Source of the DNA: Betaproteobacteria bacterium
Lineage (GTDB): Bacteria; Pseudomonadota; Gammaproteobacteria; Burkholderiales; Ga0077523
Reading direction: 5' to 3'
DNA: 64,000 bases
Assembly: GCA_016125475.1 (NCBI GenBank)
Contig: WGLR01000036.1
Location: 62,001-126,000, forward strand
In this document: piece by piece, positions 37,321-46,174 of the stretch
Position numbering within the stretch: position 1 is the first letter of the stretch
Layout of the letters: each line of letters starts with the position of its first letter
The notes under the pieces: model-generated
Databases searched by the model: none
The model's input: only the letters and a program-made list of their open reading frames with translations
Told to the model about the DNA's origin: nothing
Translations under genes and position numbers: made by a program

Positions 37321-38930
37321 GCATGGAGCGATCGTTCCGTTCGGGGCTGATCCTGTTCGTGGGGCTCGCGCTCACCGTGAGCGCACTCACCGTCCGTGCC
37401 ATCCTGCTCGAGCCGGGGGTCTGGTCCACGCTGCTGCTCGTGGCGGGCCTCGCCCTGACGCTGGGCGGCGCCTACGTCCTGCGCGCGGATCTCGTCTCGT
37501 TCTTCCAGCGCCGTCGTGGCGAGATCGCGCTCTACACCATCGGCGTGATCGGCGTGCTGGTCGCCGTCGCCTATCTTTCGATCCGCTTCCCCAATCGGAT
37601 CGACATGACCGAGCAGGGACTCTTCTCGCTGTCCGAGTCGACCACGAGGATGCTGGAGCGTGTCGACAAGCCCGTGCACATCACCTTCTTCCACGATCCC
37701 ATGATGCGCGAGACCGTCGAGCTGTACGAGCTCATGGCCTCGAAGAACCCGCTCATCACGGTCGAGTTCTTCGACCCGATGGTGAATCCTGCCCAGGCCC
37801 GCATGATGGGTGTGCAGTTCGCGGGCACGGCCGTCATGCAGAGCGAGGGGCGCAAGCTCACCGTGAACGGTCCAGGCGAGAGCGACATCGCGAACGGCAT
37901 CCTGCGGATCTCGCGCGGCGCGATCCAGACGATCTGCTTCCTCGACGGCCACGGCGAGCCGGATCCGTTCAGCATGGAATCGCACGACCACATGGAAGGC
38001 AACGCGGGTCACACCCACGGCCTCGGCGCGAAGCTCGTGATCCACGAGCGCCACGGCATGGCCCGCGCACGCGGCGCGCTCGAGACGATGAACTACACGG
38101 CACGCAAGGTCGCGCTCGCGAACGCGTCCGCGACGCTCGACGGGTGCGCGGTTCTCGTCGTCGCGGGTCCGCGCTCGCCGCTCCTGCCCCGCGAGGTCGA
38201 CGCCGTGCGCAGGTTCGTGGAGGGCGGAGGCAACGCGCTGTTCATGCTCGACCCGTTCGTCGAGACGGGGCTGGAGCCCGTCGTGCGCGAGATCGGCGTG
38301 GTGCTCGACGACGACCTCGTGATCGACGACGCGAGCCACTTCTGGGCGGATCCTTCCGCGCCGGCCGTGTCGGACTACAACCGGCACCAGATCACGCGCG
38401 ACCTGCCGTTGTCCTTCTTTCCGGGAGCGCGCTCCCTGTCGCCGACCCGCGAGCGTGTGCCGAACACTTCCGCGATGCCGCTCGTGAACTCGACGAAGAC
38501 GAGCTTCGGCGAGACGACCCGTGACCGCGCGTCCTACGACGAGGGCAAGGATCTCCCGGGTCCGCTCACGATCATGGCCGTCGTGGTGCGCCGCATGGAC
38601 GCACACGAGATCTCCGGCCCCGATGGCGGTGCCGGGCAGGACGGTGGCGCGGAAACGAAAGGGAAGAAGTCGCGCATCGTGGTCGTCGGCGACTCCGACT
38701 TCGCGACCAATTCGTTCTTCCACATCATGGGCAACGGGAACCTGTTCCTGAACACCGTCAACTATCTCGCGACGCAGGAGAATCTCATCGGCGTCGAGCC
38801 CCGGACCTACGACATTCCGCGGGTCAATCTCACGAACCGGCAGATGAAGGGCACGTTCGTGCTGTCCGTGATCCTGATCCCGGCGCTGCTCGCGTTCGTC
38901 GGCACGATCGTCTGGTGGAGGCAGCGGTGA
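37317..38930 (+). CDS. GldG-type ABC auxiliary protein
   Basis: This protein of about 537 residues has two N-terminal hydrophobic segments, a third near residue 85 and a C-terminal span (TFVLSVILIPALLAFVGTIVWW). In between lies a large periplasmic region of the DUF7088/ABC_transp_aux type, with INRIDMTEQGLFSLS-like RIDMTEQGLFSLS and QTICFLDGHGEPD. Such proteins partner ABC-2 permeases. The ATG at 37317 overlaps the permease stop (ATGA). A GTG at 37308 would add three residues. Confidence 0.85.
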   Translation: MSMERSFRSGLILFVGLALTVSALTVRAILLEPGVWSTLLLVAGLALTLGGAYVLRADLVSFFQRRRGEIALYTIGVIGVLVAVAYLSIRFPNRIDMTEQGLFSLSESTTRMLERVDKPVHITFFHDPMMRETVELYELMASKNPLITVEFFDPMVNPAQARMMGVQFAGTAVMQSEGRKLTVNGPGESDIANGILRISRGAIQTICFLDGHGEPDPFSMESHDHMEGNAGHTHGLGAKLVIHERHGMARARGALETMNYTARKVALANASATLDGCAVLVVAGPRSPLLPREVDAVRRFVEGGGNALFMLDPFVETGLEPVVREIGVVLDDDLVIDDASHFWADPSAPAVSDYNRHQITRDLPLSFFPGARSLSPTRERVPNTSAMPLVNSTKTSFGETTRDRASYDEGKDLPGPLTIMAVVVRRMDAHEISGPDGGAGQDGGAETKGKKSRIVVVGDSDFATNSFFHIMGNGNLFLNTVNYLATQENLIGVEPRTYDIPRVNLTNRQMKGTFVLSVILIPALLAFVGTIVWWRQR

Positions 38931-39580
38931 CGACCGCCCCCCGCCGGACGAGGGTCGTCGCGATCTGGATCGTGCTGCTCGCGCTCGTCGGCGTGATCGT
39001 CGCGATCCAGATGAAGGACCGCGCCGCCCTGCACGAGGAAGAACGCGTTGCACGCGCCGGGATGAGCCGCGACCGCATGATGATCGCGGTGCCGGTCGAG
39101 CAGCTCGGCGTGATCGAGATCGCGCACGCCGGCGTCGTGCACCGCTTCGAGCGCGACGCCGCCGGCCTCTGGTTCTATCACGGCGTGCACGCGAAGACCC
39201 AGGGCACACACGGTCACCAGGCGGATCCTGCCGTGGCCGCGCGCATCGACAAGGCCTTCGCGGGACTCGGACGCGCGCGGATGGAGCGCGAGTTCCCGTT
39301 CGATCCGAAGGCGCAGGATTACGGGCTCACGATGCCGCAGACCCTGCTGCTCGTGTATCCGCTGGGGCAGACGCAGCCCCTCGCGCAATTCGCGTTCGGT
39401 GACCTCGCGCCGGACGGATACAGCCGGTACGTGCTGCGGCTCGGGGCAGCGAACGTCTTCACGGTGGCGAACTATCAGCTCGACAACCTGCTCGATCTCG
39501 TGAAGGCCGTGAACCTGCCCGCCACCTCCGGAGCCTCCGGTACCACGGCCGGCGACGCCCCCGAGGCGCAGGTCCGCTGA
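38927..39580 (+). CDS. DUF4340 domain-containing protein
   Basis: This protein of about 217 residues has one N-terminal transmembrane segment (VVAIWIVLLALVGVIVAI) and a periplasmic DUF4340 domain. DUF4340 proteins usually follow GldG-type genes in such operons. The GTG at 38927 overlaps the preceding stop. The domain includes YGLTMPQTLLLVYPLG and FAFGDLAPDGYSRYV. It likely assembles with the ABC-2 complex. Function is unknown. Confidence 0.82.
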   Translation: MTTAPRRTRVVAIWIVLLALVGVIVAIQMKDRAALHEEERVARAGMSRDRMMIAVPVEQLGVIEIAHAGVVHRFERDAAGLWFYHGVHAKTQGTHGHQADPAVAARIDKAFAGLGRARMEREFPFDPKAQDYGLTMPQTLLLVYPLGQTQPLAQFAFGDLAPDGYSRYVLRLGAANVFTVANYQLDNLLDLVKAVNLPATSGASGTTAGDAPEAQVR

Positions 39581-39586
39581 CCGACC

Positions 39587-40702
39587 GTGCAGGCCCGGAT
39601 CGACGAACGGCTTCGCATCCTCCGGCACCGGCTGCGCCTGCCTGCCGCCGTGCGGCTGCTGATTCTCGGCCTGCTTGTTCTCGGATCACTTTCCGCGCGT
39701 GCCCACAGCGGCGCGACGCTGGGGTTCGCGACCGTGACCGTGGAATCCCCGGGGGAGGTGCGATTCAGCCTCTCGCTGGCCGCGACCGCGCTGCCTCCCG
39801 AACTCGCGGCGCGGATGCACGCCCGGGAAGGGGTCGCGGCGATGGACACGGCGCCGCTGGTCGCGGCTGTCCGCGGAAAGGTCCGGACGAGCGGGGACGG
39901 CCACCCCTGCCCGATCCGCGCGATTGGCACGGCACCGCCGAAGCCGGGGCGCGAGGAGATCACGATCGTGGCGACGTTCGGTTGCGCTGCCGACACGCGC
40001 GCATACACGTTGCAGGACGACCTGAGCGACGTGTTCGGGCGGGACTTCCACACGCTCGCGCACGTATCCGCGGGCGCGACCAGCCAGCAGTTCTCGTTCG
40101 GCTGGGATGCGCGCGAACTGACCTTCTCGGCGGGCGAGACCTCGGTCGCGCGCGGGGCCGGCAGTTTCTTTCCGCTCGGGATCGAGCACATCCTCACCGG
40201 CTACGACCATCTGCTGTTCCTGATCGCGCTGATCCTGCGTGGCGGCAATCTCCTCCAGCTTCTCAAGATCGTCACCGCCTTCACGCTCGCGCACAGCGTC
40301 ACGCTCGCGCTCGCCGTGCTCGACGTCGTCTCGCTGCCGGGTCCGCTCGTGGAATCGGTGATCGCGCTGTCCATCGCCTATGTCGCGGCCGAGAACCTGC
40401 TGCCGAAGTTCGCGGTGGCGCGCCGCTGGACGGTGAGCTTCCTGTTCGGACTCGTGCACGGGTTCGGGTTCTCCTCCGTGCTCCGGGAGATCGGTCTGCC
40501 GAAGGAGAACCTCGTGCTCGCGCTCCTCAACTTCAACCTCGGCGTGGAAGCGGGGCAGGCGTGCGCCGTGCTGGTGGCGCTGCCACTGCTGTTCGCACTG
40601 CGCAGGACGCCCTGGGAGCCGAAGGTCGTGACAGGCATCTCGGTCGCAATCCTGCTCGTCGGGCTCGCGCTCTCGGTCGAGCGCCTGGTCGCGATGTTCT
40701 GA
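39587..40702 (+). CDS. HupE/UreJ family membrane protein
   Basis: This 371-residue protein has a basic N-terminus and signal or anchor segment, then about 140 periplasmic residues, and six C-terminal transmembrane helices. The metal-transporter-like motif GIEHILTGYDHLLFLIAL marks the HupE/UreJ_2 family, with a further histidine pair in LVHGFGFSS. Family members include nickel or cobalt transporters, though many of this long type are uncharacterised. It follows the ABC operon by six bases and starts with GTG. Confidence 0.85.
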   Translation: MQARIDERLRILRHRLRLPAAVRLLILGLLVLGSLSARAHSGATLGFATVTVESPGEVRFSLSLAATALPPELAARMHAREGVAAMDTAPLVAAVRGKVRTSGDGHPCPIRAIGTAPPKPGREEITIVATFGCAADTRAYTLQDDLSDVFGRDFHTLAHVSAGATSQQFSFGWDARELTFSAGETSVARGAGSFFPLGIEHILTGYDHLLFLIALILRGGNLLQLLKIVTAFTLAHSVTLALAVLDVVSLPGPLVESVIALSIAYVAAENLLPKFAVARRWTVSFLFGLVHGFGFSSVLREIGLPKENLVLALLNFNLGVEAGQACAVLVALPLLFALRRTPWEPKVVTGISVAILLVGLALSVERLVAMF

Positions 40703-40760
40703 TTTCCGGTCCGGTGGCGGAGGGCGCGATACCCGCCGGATCCTTTGTGGAGGCAGGTTC

Positions 40761-41234
40761 ATGACAGTCATCGACGAATCCAGGCGGAACCGGACGCGCA
40801 TCCTCGCGGTGCTCGGACTGGCCGCACTCGGCGCCTGGCCGGCCATCACGGCCGCGCGCGGGGATCCCTATCCCGCGTTCCGCGCGGGTCTCTGGGAATA
40901 CACCCGCTCGTCCGCCAACGCACCGCCCGGCGCGCCGAAGTTCTCGACGCGCGAATGCGACGACCCGCACAAGGCGATGATCGAGCAGGCCCGCAATCTC
41001 GAGAAGCGTGGCTGCCGGCTCACGCCGCCCAGACGCAAGGGCAAGACCTGGAGCTTCTCGGCGGTGTGCGAAGTGCCCGGGGCCGGCAGCACGACGTCGA
41101 GAACGCTCCTCATGCGCGAGAGCGACAGCGCCTACACCGTCATGCTGGAAACGCACGGCAACATGGGCGGGAAACCCGTCGACGCCTCCGATGTCGTAAC
41201 GGCAAGGCGTCTGGGCGACTGTCCGAAGCAGTAG
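40761..41234 (+). CDS. DUF3617 domain-containing exported protein
   Basis: This 157-residue protein has a signal segment (ILAVLGLAALGAWPAITAARG) and the DUF3617 pattern, FRAGLWEYTRS followed by cysteine-containing strands (TRECDDPHKAM, RGCRLTPP, FSAVCEVPG). DUF3617 proteins are periplasmic and of unknown role. A second, longer DUF3617 protein lies about 3.5 kb downstream. Confidence 0.78.
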   Translation: MTVIDESRRNRTRILAVLGLAALGAWPAITAARGDPYPAFRAGLWEYTRSSANAPPGAPKFSTRECDDPHKAMIEQARNLEKRGCRLTPPRRKGKTWSFSAVCEVPGAGSTTSRTLLMRESDSAYTVMLETHGNMGGKPVDASDVVTARRLGDCPKQ

Positions 41235-41364
41235 GCGACCCGCACGGTCTCCGGAGGAACTTTCCCCGGGGCGCGAGTGCGGGGGCCGCCGCGGGCGCGT
41301 AGCATTCCTCGATTCCGGTACCGCCCGAGCGACGGGCCAGTACCTCTCACGCGGGAGAACTGCC

Positions 41365-42750
41365 ATGGATTCGCACACCACCCCACTTGCCCGGCGGGAC
41401 ATCGCATCGGTCCTGCACCCGTACACGAACCTGCGCCGGCACGAGTCGCAGGGCCCGCTCGTGATCACGCGCGGCGACGGCATACGGGTCTGGGACGAGG
41501 CGGGACGGGAGTACATCGAGGCGCTCGCGGGTCTGTGGTGCGTGTCCCTCGGGTTCTCGGAGCCGCGTCTCGTCGATGCGGCTGCCCGCCAGATGGCGAA
41601 GCTGCCGTTCTATCACTCCTTCGCGCACAAGTCGCACGACGTCGCGATCGATCTGGCCGACCGGCTCCTGAAGCTCCTGCCGGTCCCGATGTCCAAGGTG
41701 TTCTTCAACAACTCCGGGTCGGAGGCGAACGACACGGCCGTGAAGATGGTCTGGTACTACCGCAATGCGCTGGGCCAGCACAGGAAGAAGAAGATCCTGT
41801 CGCGCGTGCGGGGCTATCACGGCGTGACCGTCGCGACCGCGAGCCTCACCGGCCTGCCGGACAACCACCGCGACTTCGACCTGCCGATCGCGAACGTGCG
41901 TCACGCCGACTGCCCGCATTTCTATCGGTACGGAAAACCGGGGGAAAGCGAGGAGGCCTTCGCGTCCCGCCTCGCCGAGAGCCTCGAGGCCCAGATCCTG
42001 CGCGAGGACCCGGACACGGTCGCCGCGTTCATCGCCGAGCCCGTGCAGGGTGCCGGCGGCGTGATCGTCCCGCCGCGGACGTACTTCGAGAAGATCCAGG
42101 CCGTGCTGCGCAAGTACGACGTGCTGCTGATCGCGGACGAGGTCATCTGCGGGTTCGGACGCACGGGGAAGATGTTCGGCACCGAGACGTTCGGGCTCGA
42201 GCCGGACATCATGACGATGGCGAAGGCGCTGTCGTCCGGCTACGCGCCGATATCCGCGACCGTGGTGAACGAGAAGCTCTACCAGGCATTTCTGTCCGAG
42301 AGCGACCGGATCGGGGTGTTCGCGCACGGCTACACGTACTCCAATCACCCGGTGCCTGCCGCGGTCGCGCTGGAGACGCTGAAGATCTACGAGGAGCGAC
42401 GGATCGTCGATCACGTGAACGACGTCGCCGCCGACTTCCAGGCGCGGCTCCGGAGCTTCCGGGATCACCCGTTCGTGGGAGAGGTGCGGGGCGTGGGGCT
42501 CATCGGCGCCATCGAACTCGTGCGCGACCGGGACTCGCGTGCGCCCTTCGATCGCGGACTCGGAGTGGGGGCCGTCATCGCGCGCGCCGCGCAGGCGCGC
42601 GGGCTCATCGTGCGTGCGCTCGGGGACACGATCGCGTTCTGTCCGCCGCTCGTCATCACGCGCGACGAAGTCCGGGAGGTCTTCGACCGCTTTGGTGCCG
42701 CCCTCGCGGATTCCGCCGACGAGATCGCCCGTATCGCCGCGGCGGCCTGA
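41365..42750 (+). CDS. class III (omega) aminotransferase
   Basis: This 461-residue fold-type I PLP enzyme has NNSGSEANDTAVKMVW, the aspartate motif LLIADEVICGFGRTG and the PLP lysine in MTMAKALSSGYAPI. Class III members move amino groups from omega-amino acids, putrescine, beta-alanine or amines to pyruvate or 2-oxoglutarate. The N-terminus with HPYTNLRRHES and GIRVWDEAGREYIEALAGLW is typical. No neighbouring catabolic genes reveal the substrate. Confidence 0.9.
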   Translation: MDSHTTPLARRDIASVLHPYTNLRRHESQGPLVITRGDGIRVWDEAGREYIEALAGLWCVSLGFSEPRLVDAAARQMAKLPFYHSFAHKSHDVAIDLADRLLKLLPVPMSKVFFNNSGSEANDTAVKMVWYYRNALGQHRKKKILSRVRGYHGVTVATASLTGLPDNHRDFDLPIANVRHADCPHFYRYGKPGESEEAFASRLAESLEAQILREDPDTVAAFIAEPVQGAGGVIVPPRTYFEKIQAVLRKYDVLLIADEVICGFGRTGKMFGTETFGLEPDIMTMAKALSSGYAPISATVVNEKLYQAFLSESDRIGVFAHGYTYSNHPVPAAVALETLKIYEERRIVDHVNDVAADFQARLRSFRDHPFVGEVRGVGLIGAIELVRDRDSRAPFDRGLGVGAVIARAAQARGLIVRALGDTIAFCPPLVITRDEVREVFDRFGAALADSADEIARIAAAA

Positions 42751-42755
42751 GCGCG

Positions 42756-42780
42756 TGACCGCCCCCGGGTCGGGCGGTCA
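42756..42780. terminator. inverted repeat between convergent aminotransferase and transporter genes
   Basis: TGACCGCCC (42756-42764) and GGGCGGTCA (42772-42780) form a perfect 9-base stem with a 7-base loop. The right arm contains the stop codon of the transporter gene. There is no T-run, so it is a two-way terminator-like hairpin. Confidence 0.5.
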
Positions 42781-44121
42781 GAGCCGCAGGTGCATGAGGA
42801 GCGACAGCACCACGATGCAGAGCACGTTCAGCCAGAGTCCGCAGCGCATCATGGTCGGAGCGGGAATGCGGCCGGTGCCGTAGACCAGCGCGTTCGGGGG
42901 CGTCGCGACCGGAAGCATGAATGCGCAGGACGCCGCGACCGCGATGCCGCCCGCGAGCATCGCGGGCGGCAGCCCCAGCGCGCCCGCGACGCCCAGGAAC
43001 AGCGGGATCAGCAGCGCGGACGCAGCCGTGTTGCTCACGAGTTCCGTGAGCATCACGACGAACGCGACGATTGCGACGAGCAGCAGCCACATCGGGGCGC
43101 CGGACACCATCGCGAGCAACTGGTCCGCGAGGTAGCGGCTCGCACCGCTGCTGCCCATGACGTGGCTCAGTGCAATGCCGCCGCCGAACAGCAGCAGCAC
43201 GCCCCACTGGGTTCCCTTTTCGATGGCCCGCCACTGCATCGTGCCGGTGAGACAGAGCAGCACGATCGCCCCGAGCGCGACGATCGTGTCGAGATCCTTC
43301 GTGACGCCGATCGCGTGGAAGAGCGGTGCCCCGAAGACCCACCCGACGATCGCCAGCACGAAGATCGCGACGGTCGTGAGCCGCTCGCGGGTCCACTCGA
43401 ACGGCTCGTGCGGAACCTCGACGCGGCTGCCGAACTTCGGCCGGATGACGAGAGCGAGGACGAGGACCATGAGAGGCAGCAGAATCGCCACGGTCGGCAG
43501 TCCGAACTTCATCCACTCCACGAAGGTGATGTGCGCTGCGGCCGCGGCGATCGCGTTGGGCGGGCTGCCCACGATCGTGCCGATGCCGCCGATGCTCGCG
43601 CTGTAGGCCACGCCGAGCAGCACGAAGGTGTGTTCGCGCGCGTTGTCCGGGGTCGGCTCCGCCGTCCCGGTGCGATGCAGCAGGCCGAGCGCGAGCGGCA
43701 GCATGAGTGCCGTGGTCGCCGTGTTGCTGATCCACATGGACACGGCGGCGGTCAGCAGGAAGAGCAGGCCGACCGCCCAGCGCCGGTGCCCGCGCGCGAG
43801 CCTGAGCACCGCGACCGCGAGCGCGCGGTCCAGGCCGTGGTGCTCGAGTGCGGCGGCGAGCGCGAAGCCGCCGAGGAACAGGAAGATCACGGGGTGCGCG
43901 AACGAGGCGAGGGCCTCCTTCGGCGTGAGCAGGCCGCCGAGCGAGGCGAGCAGCGGCACCAGCAGGGCCGTCACGGTCAGGTCGAGTGCCTGGGTCATCC
44001 AGAGCGAGCCCGCGAGCACGAAGAGGGTGAGGCCGCCCCGCAGCGGTTCCTGATCCGGTCCGAACCCGTAAGTCAGGGCGGCGAGCAGCAGGCACAGGGA
44101 CACGCGCACGGTCTTGTTCAT
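42778..44121 (-). CDS. DASS (SLC13) family anion symporter
   Basis: This 447-residue membrane protein has about twelve hydrophobic segments and the two helical-hairpin SNT motifs of the family, SNTATTALMLPLALG and SNTAASALLIPLFLG. A GTIVGSPPN motif marks the substrate site. Family members take up dicarboxylates, tricarboxylates or sulfate with sodium. The ATG at 44121 follows GAGGAAGG. The longer frame upstream is a shadow. It is divergent from the second DUF3617 gene. Confidence 0.88.
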   Translation of the reverse strand: MNKTVRVSLCLLLAALTYGFGPDQEPLRGGLTLFVLAGSLWMTQALDLTVTALLVPLLASLGGLLTPKEALASFAHPVIFLFLGGFALAAALEHHGLDRALAVAVLRLARGHRRWAVGLLFLLTAAVSMWISNTATTALMLPLALGLLHRTGTAEPTPDNAREHTFVLLGVAYSASIGGIGTIVGSPPNAIAAAAAHITFVEWMKFGLPTVAILLPLMVLVLALVIRPKFGSRVEVPHEPFEWTRERLTTVAIFVLAIVGWVFGAPLFHAIGVTKDLDTIVALGAIVLLCLTGTMQWRAIEKGTQWGVLLLFGGGIALSHVMGSSGASRYLADQLLAMVSGAPMWLLLVAIVAFVVMLTELVSNTAASALLIPLFLGVAGALGLPPAMLAGGIAVAASCAFMLPVATPPNALVYGTGRIPAPTMMRCGLWLNVLCIVVLSLLMHLRL

Positions 44122-44285
44122 TCCTTCCTCGGGATCTCTTGGTCGTTTCCGGCTCCGCGAAGCTACAGGACTCCCGGGAGCCTTGCCAAGCGTGTGGCGG
44201 ATCGGTCGACGTCGCCCGTGCCTTGCGCCGTTTCCGGCGGCGTGGCAACGTTTCCGCTCCTTCAAACCTTGTGCGGGTCAGGAAC

Positions 44286-45257
44286 ATGAGAAAAACAGTA
44301 CCGGCGATCGCCGTCCTGCTTCTGCCGCTCGTCTGCCAGGCCGCTCCGGGCCAGGACGAGCAGTGGGAAACCACGATGTCCATGGAAACGGAGGGCATGA
44401 CCATGCCCCCGATGACGCAGACGGTCTGCACGCCGAAGGGCGCGAAGACCGAGAACCGCATGCTCGACAGGAACTGCCGCATGCTCGACTCGAAGCAGAG
44501 TGGTAACAAGTCGACGTTCCGGTTTGCGTGCGAGGAAGGCGCGGACAAGTGGACCGGCACCGGCGAGATGGAAAGGATCGGCAGTGACGCCTACCGCGGC
44601 ACGATGAACGCGTCGGGCACGCGTGACGGCCAGCCCTTCACGATGAAGATGAACGTGTCCGGCAAGCGCAAGGGAACCTGCACCTACGAGGACCCGCGCA
44701 GGAAGGTGGACGAGCTCATGGCGCAGCGTCAGGCGATGATGGCGAAGGAGTGCGACGGCATGATCGAGCAGCTCCAGCCGGGCGTCTTCTTCGGCGGCAA
44801 CGGGTTGCCCGACGACGCGCTCGTCTGCAAGGACCGCCAGGCGGACTTCTGCGCGAAGGTGGCGTCCGTCACGGCCGGAATGCGCGACGTGAACGGCTAC
44901 ACCGCCGCGAAGGAGAAGTACGGCGATACGTGGCGTGAAGCCGCGAAGGCCTGCGGGACCGATCCGGCCTCCGTCACGGGGCCGCTCTGCGGCAGCGCGG
45001 TGACCGGCCGCAACTGGCAGTTCCTCGCCGCGAACTGTCCAGACGAAGCGGCCACGCTGCGCAAGGAGAACTGCACCGGACGCACCTATACGTCGGTCGC
45101 GGCGGATTTTCGTGAGCTCTGTGCCGCGGTCGGCGGGCTTTCCTACACGGCGCAGCGCCCGTCCACGTCTAACACGGACACCACCGACACCGGCAAGGGG
45201 CTCACGGACAAGCTGAAGGAAGGGGCGGGCAAGCTCAGGAAGTTCCTGAAGTTCTGA
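44286..45257 (+). CDS. long DUF3617 domain-containing exported protein
   Basis: This protein of about 323 residues has a signal peptide (AIAVLLLPLVCQAAPG), a DUF3617 domain in the first half (QWETTMSMETEGMTMPPMTQ and cysteine-containing strands) and a second half with further cysteines and no recognised domain. The C-terminus is Lys-rich. The many paired cysteines suggest disulfides in the periplasm. The role is unknown. Confidence 0.72.
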   Translation: MRKTVPAIAVLLLPLVCQAAPGQDEQWETTMSMETEGMTMPPMTQTVCTPKGAKTENRMLDRNCRMLDSKQSGNKSTFRFACEEGADKWTGTGEMERIGSDAYRGTMNASGTRDGQPFTMKMNVSGKRKGTCTYEDPRRKVDELMAQRQAMMAKECDGMIEQLQPGVFFGGNGLPDDALVCKDRQADFCAKVASVTAGMRDVNGYTAAKEKYGDTWREAAKACGTDPASVTGPLCGSAVTGRNWQFLAANCPDEAATLRKENCTGRTYTSVAADFRELCAAVGGLSYTAQRPSTSNTDTTDTGKGLTDKLKEGAGKLRKFLKF

Positions 45258-45337
45258 GGATCCCGCGTCGGGCACGTGACCGCTGGCGCAGGGGCGTGCG
45301 CCACCGGTCCACGTGCGTACACATGCGGAGGGTCGCG

Positions 45338-46174
45338 ATGCGGCTGAACATCGGTCAAGCGTTCGGACTCGTGCGCCTGCTGGTCGGGGCGACGCTCGTG
45401 GTCCTCGTGAGCAGTGCCCGGGCCCAGGTCGACCCTTTTCCCGAGATCGCCCGGGCGTACCTCGTCGAACTGGACGGCGCGCCGCTCTGGGCGCGTCATG
45501 CGGACGAAGCCCTCGCGCCGGCGAGCCTCACGAAGCTCATGACCGCGCTGCTCGCGGCAGAGGCCGGTGCCGCCGACCAGATCGTCACCGTGGACGACGA
45601 CGCGGCGGCCGAGACGGGCTCGCGCATCGGTCTCCGCGCGGGAGACCGTGTGCGCGCGGGCGATCTCCTCGCCGCGACGCTCATCGGCTCGGCGAACGAC
45701 GCGTGCGGCGCGCTCGCAGACTGGGTGGCGGGGTCGCGACAGGCGTTCGTCGAACGCATGAACCGGCGGGCAGCGGCCCTCGGACTCTCGAAGACTGCCT
45801 TCACGAACCCGTGTGGCCACGACGCGCCCGGGCACCTGTCGACCGCGAACGATCTTGCCGCGCTCGCCGCCGAGGCGATGAAGGTGACCGCGATCGCGTC
45901 GCTCGTGAAGCGGATCGACGGCGAGATCGCCACGGTCGACGGCACGCGGCGTTTCCGTTTCGACAACCGCAATGCGCTGATCGGCCGCTATCCGGGGGCG
46001 GTCGGCGTGAAGTCCGGGTTCACAGCGCGCGCCGGGAAGTGCGTTATCGCGCTCGCGCGGCGTGACGGCCACAGCGCACTCGTCGTGCTGCTGAACGCGC
46101 CCGATCGCTGGTGGACCGCCCATGCGCTGCTCGACCGCGCGTTCGCGCACGCGGGTGCGCCGTCGGTGCCGTGA
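45338..46174 (+). CDS. D-alanyl-D-alanine carboxypeptidase (peptidase S11)
   Basis: This 278-residue penicillin-binding-type serine peptidase has a signal peptide ending SSARAQ. Its triad motifs are SLTK (Ser63, Lys66), SAN (Ser118-Asn120) and KSG in place of the usual KTG late in the protein. It would trim pentapeptides of peptidoglycan. It lacks the C-terminal amphipathic extension of DacA-type proteins. The ATG at 45338 follows CGGAGGG. Its stop overlaps the GTG start of the next gene. Confidence 0.9.
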   Translation: MRLNIGQAFGLVRLLVGATLVVLVSSARAQVDPFPEIARAYLVELDGAPLWARHADEALAPASLTKLMTALLAAEAGAADQIVTVDDDAAAETGSRIGLRAGDRVRAGDLLAATLIGSANDACGALADWVAGSRQAFVERMNRRAAALGLSKTAFTNPCGHDAPGHLSTANDLAALAAEAMKVTAIASLVKRIDGEIATVDGTRRFRFDNRNALIGRYPGAVGVKSGFTARAGKCVIALARRDGHSALVVLLNAPDRWWTAHALLDRAFAHAGAPSVP

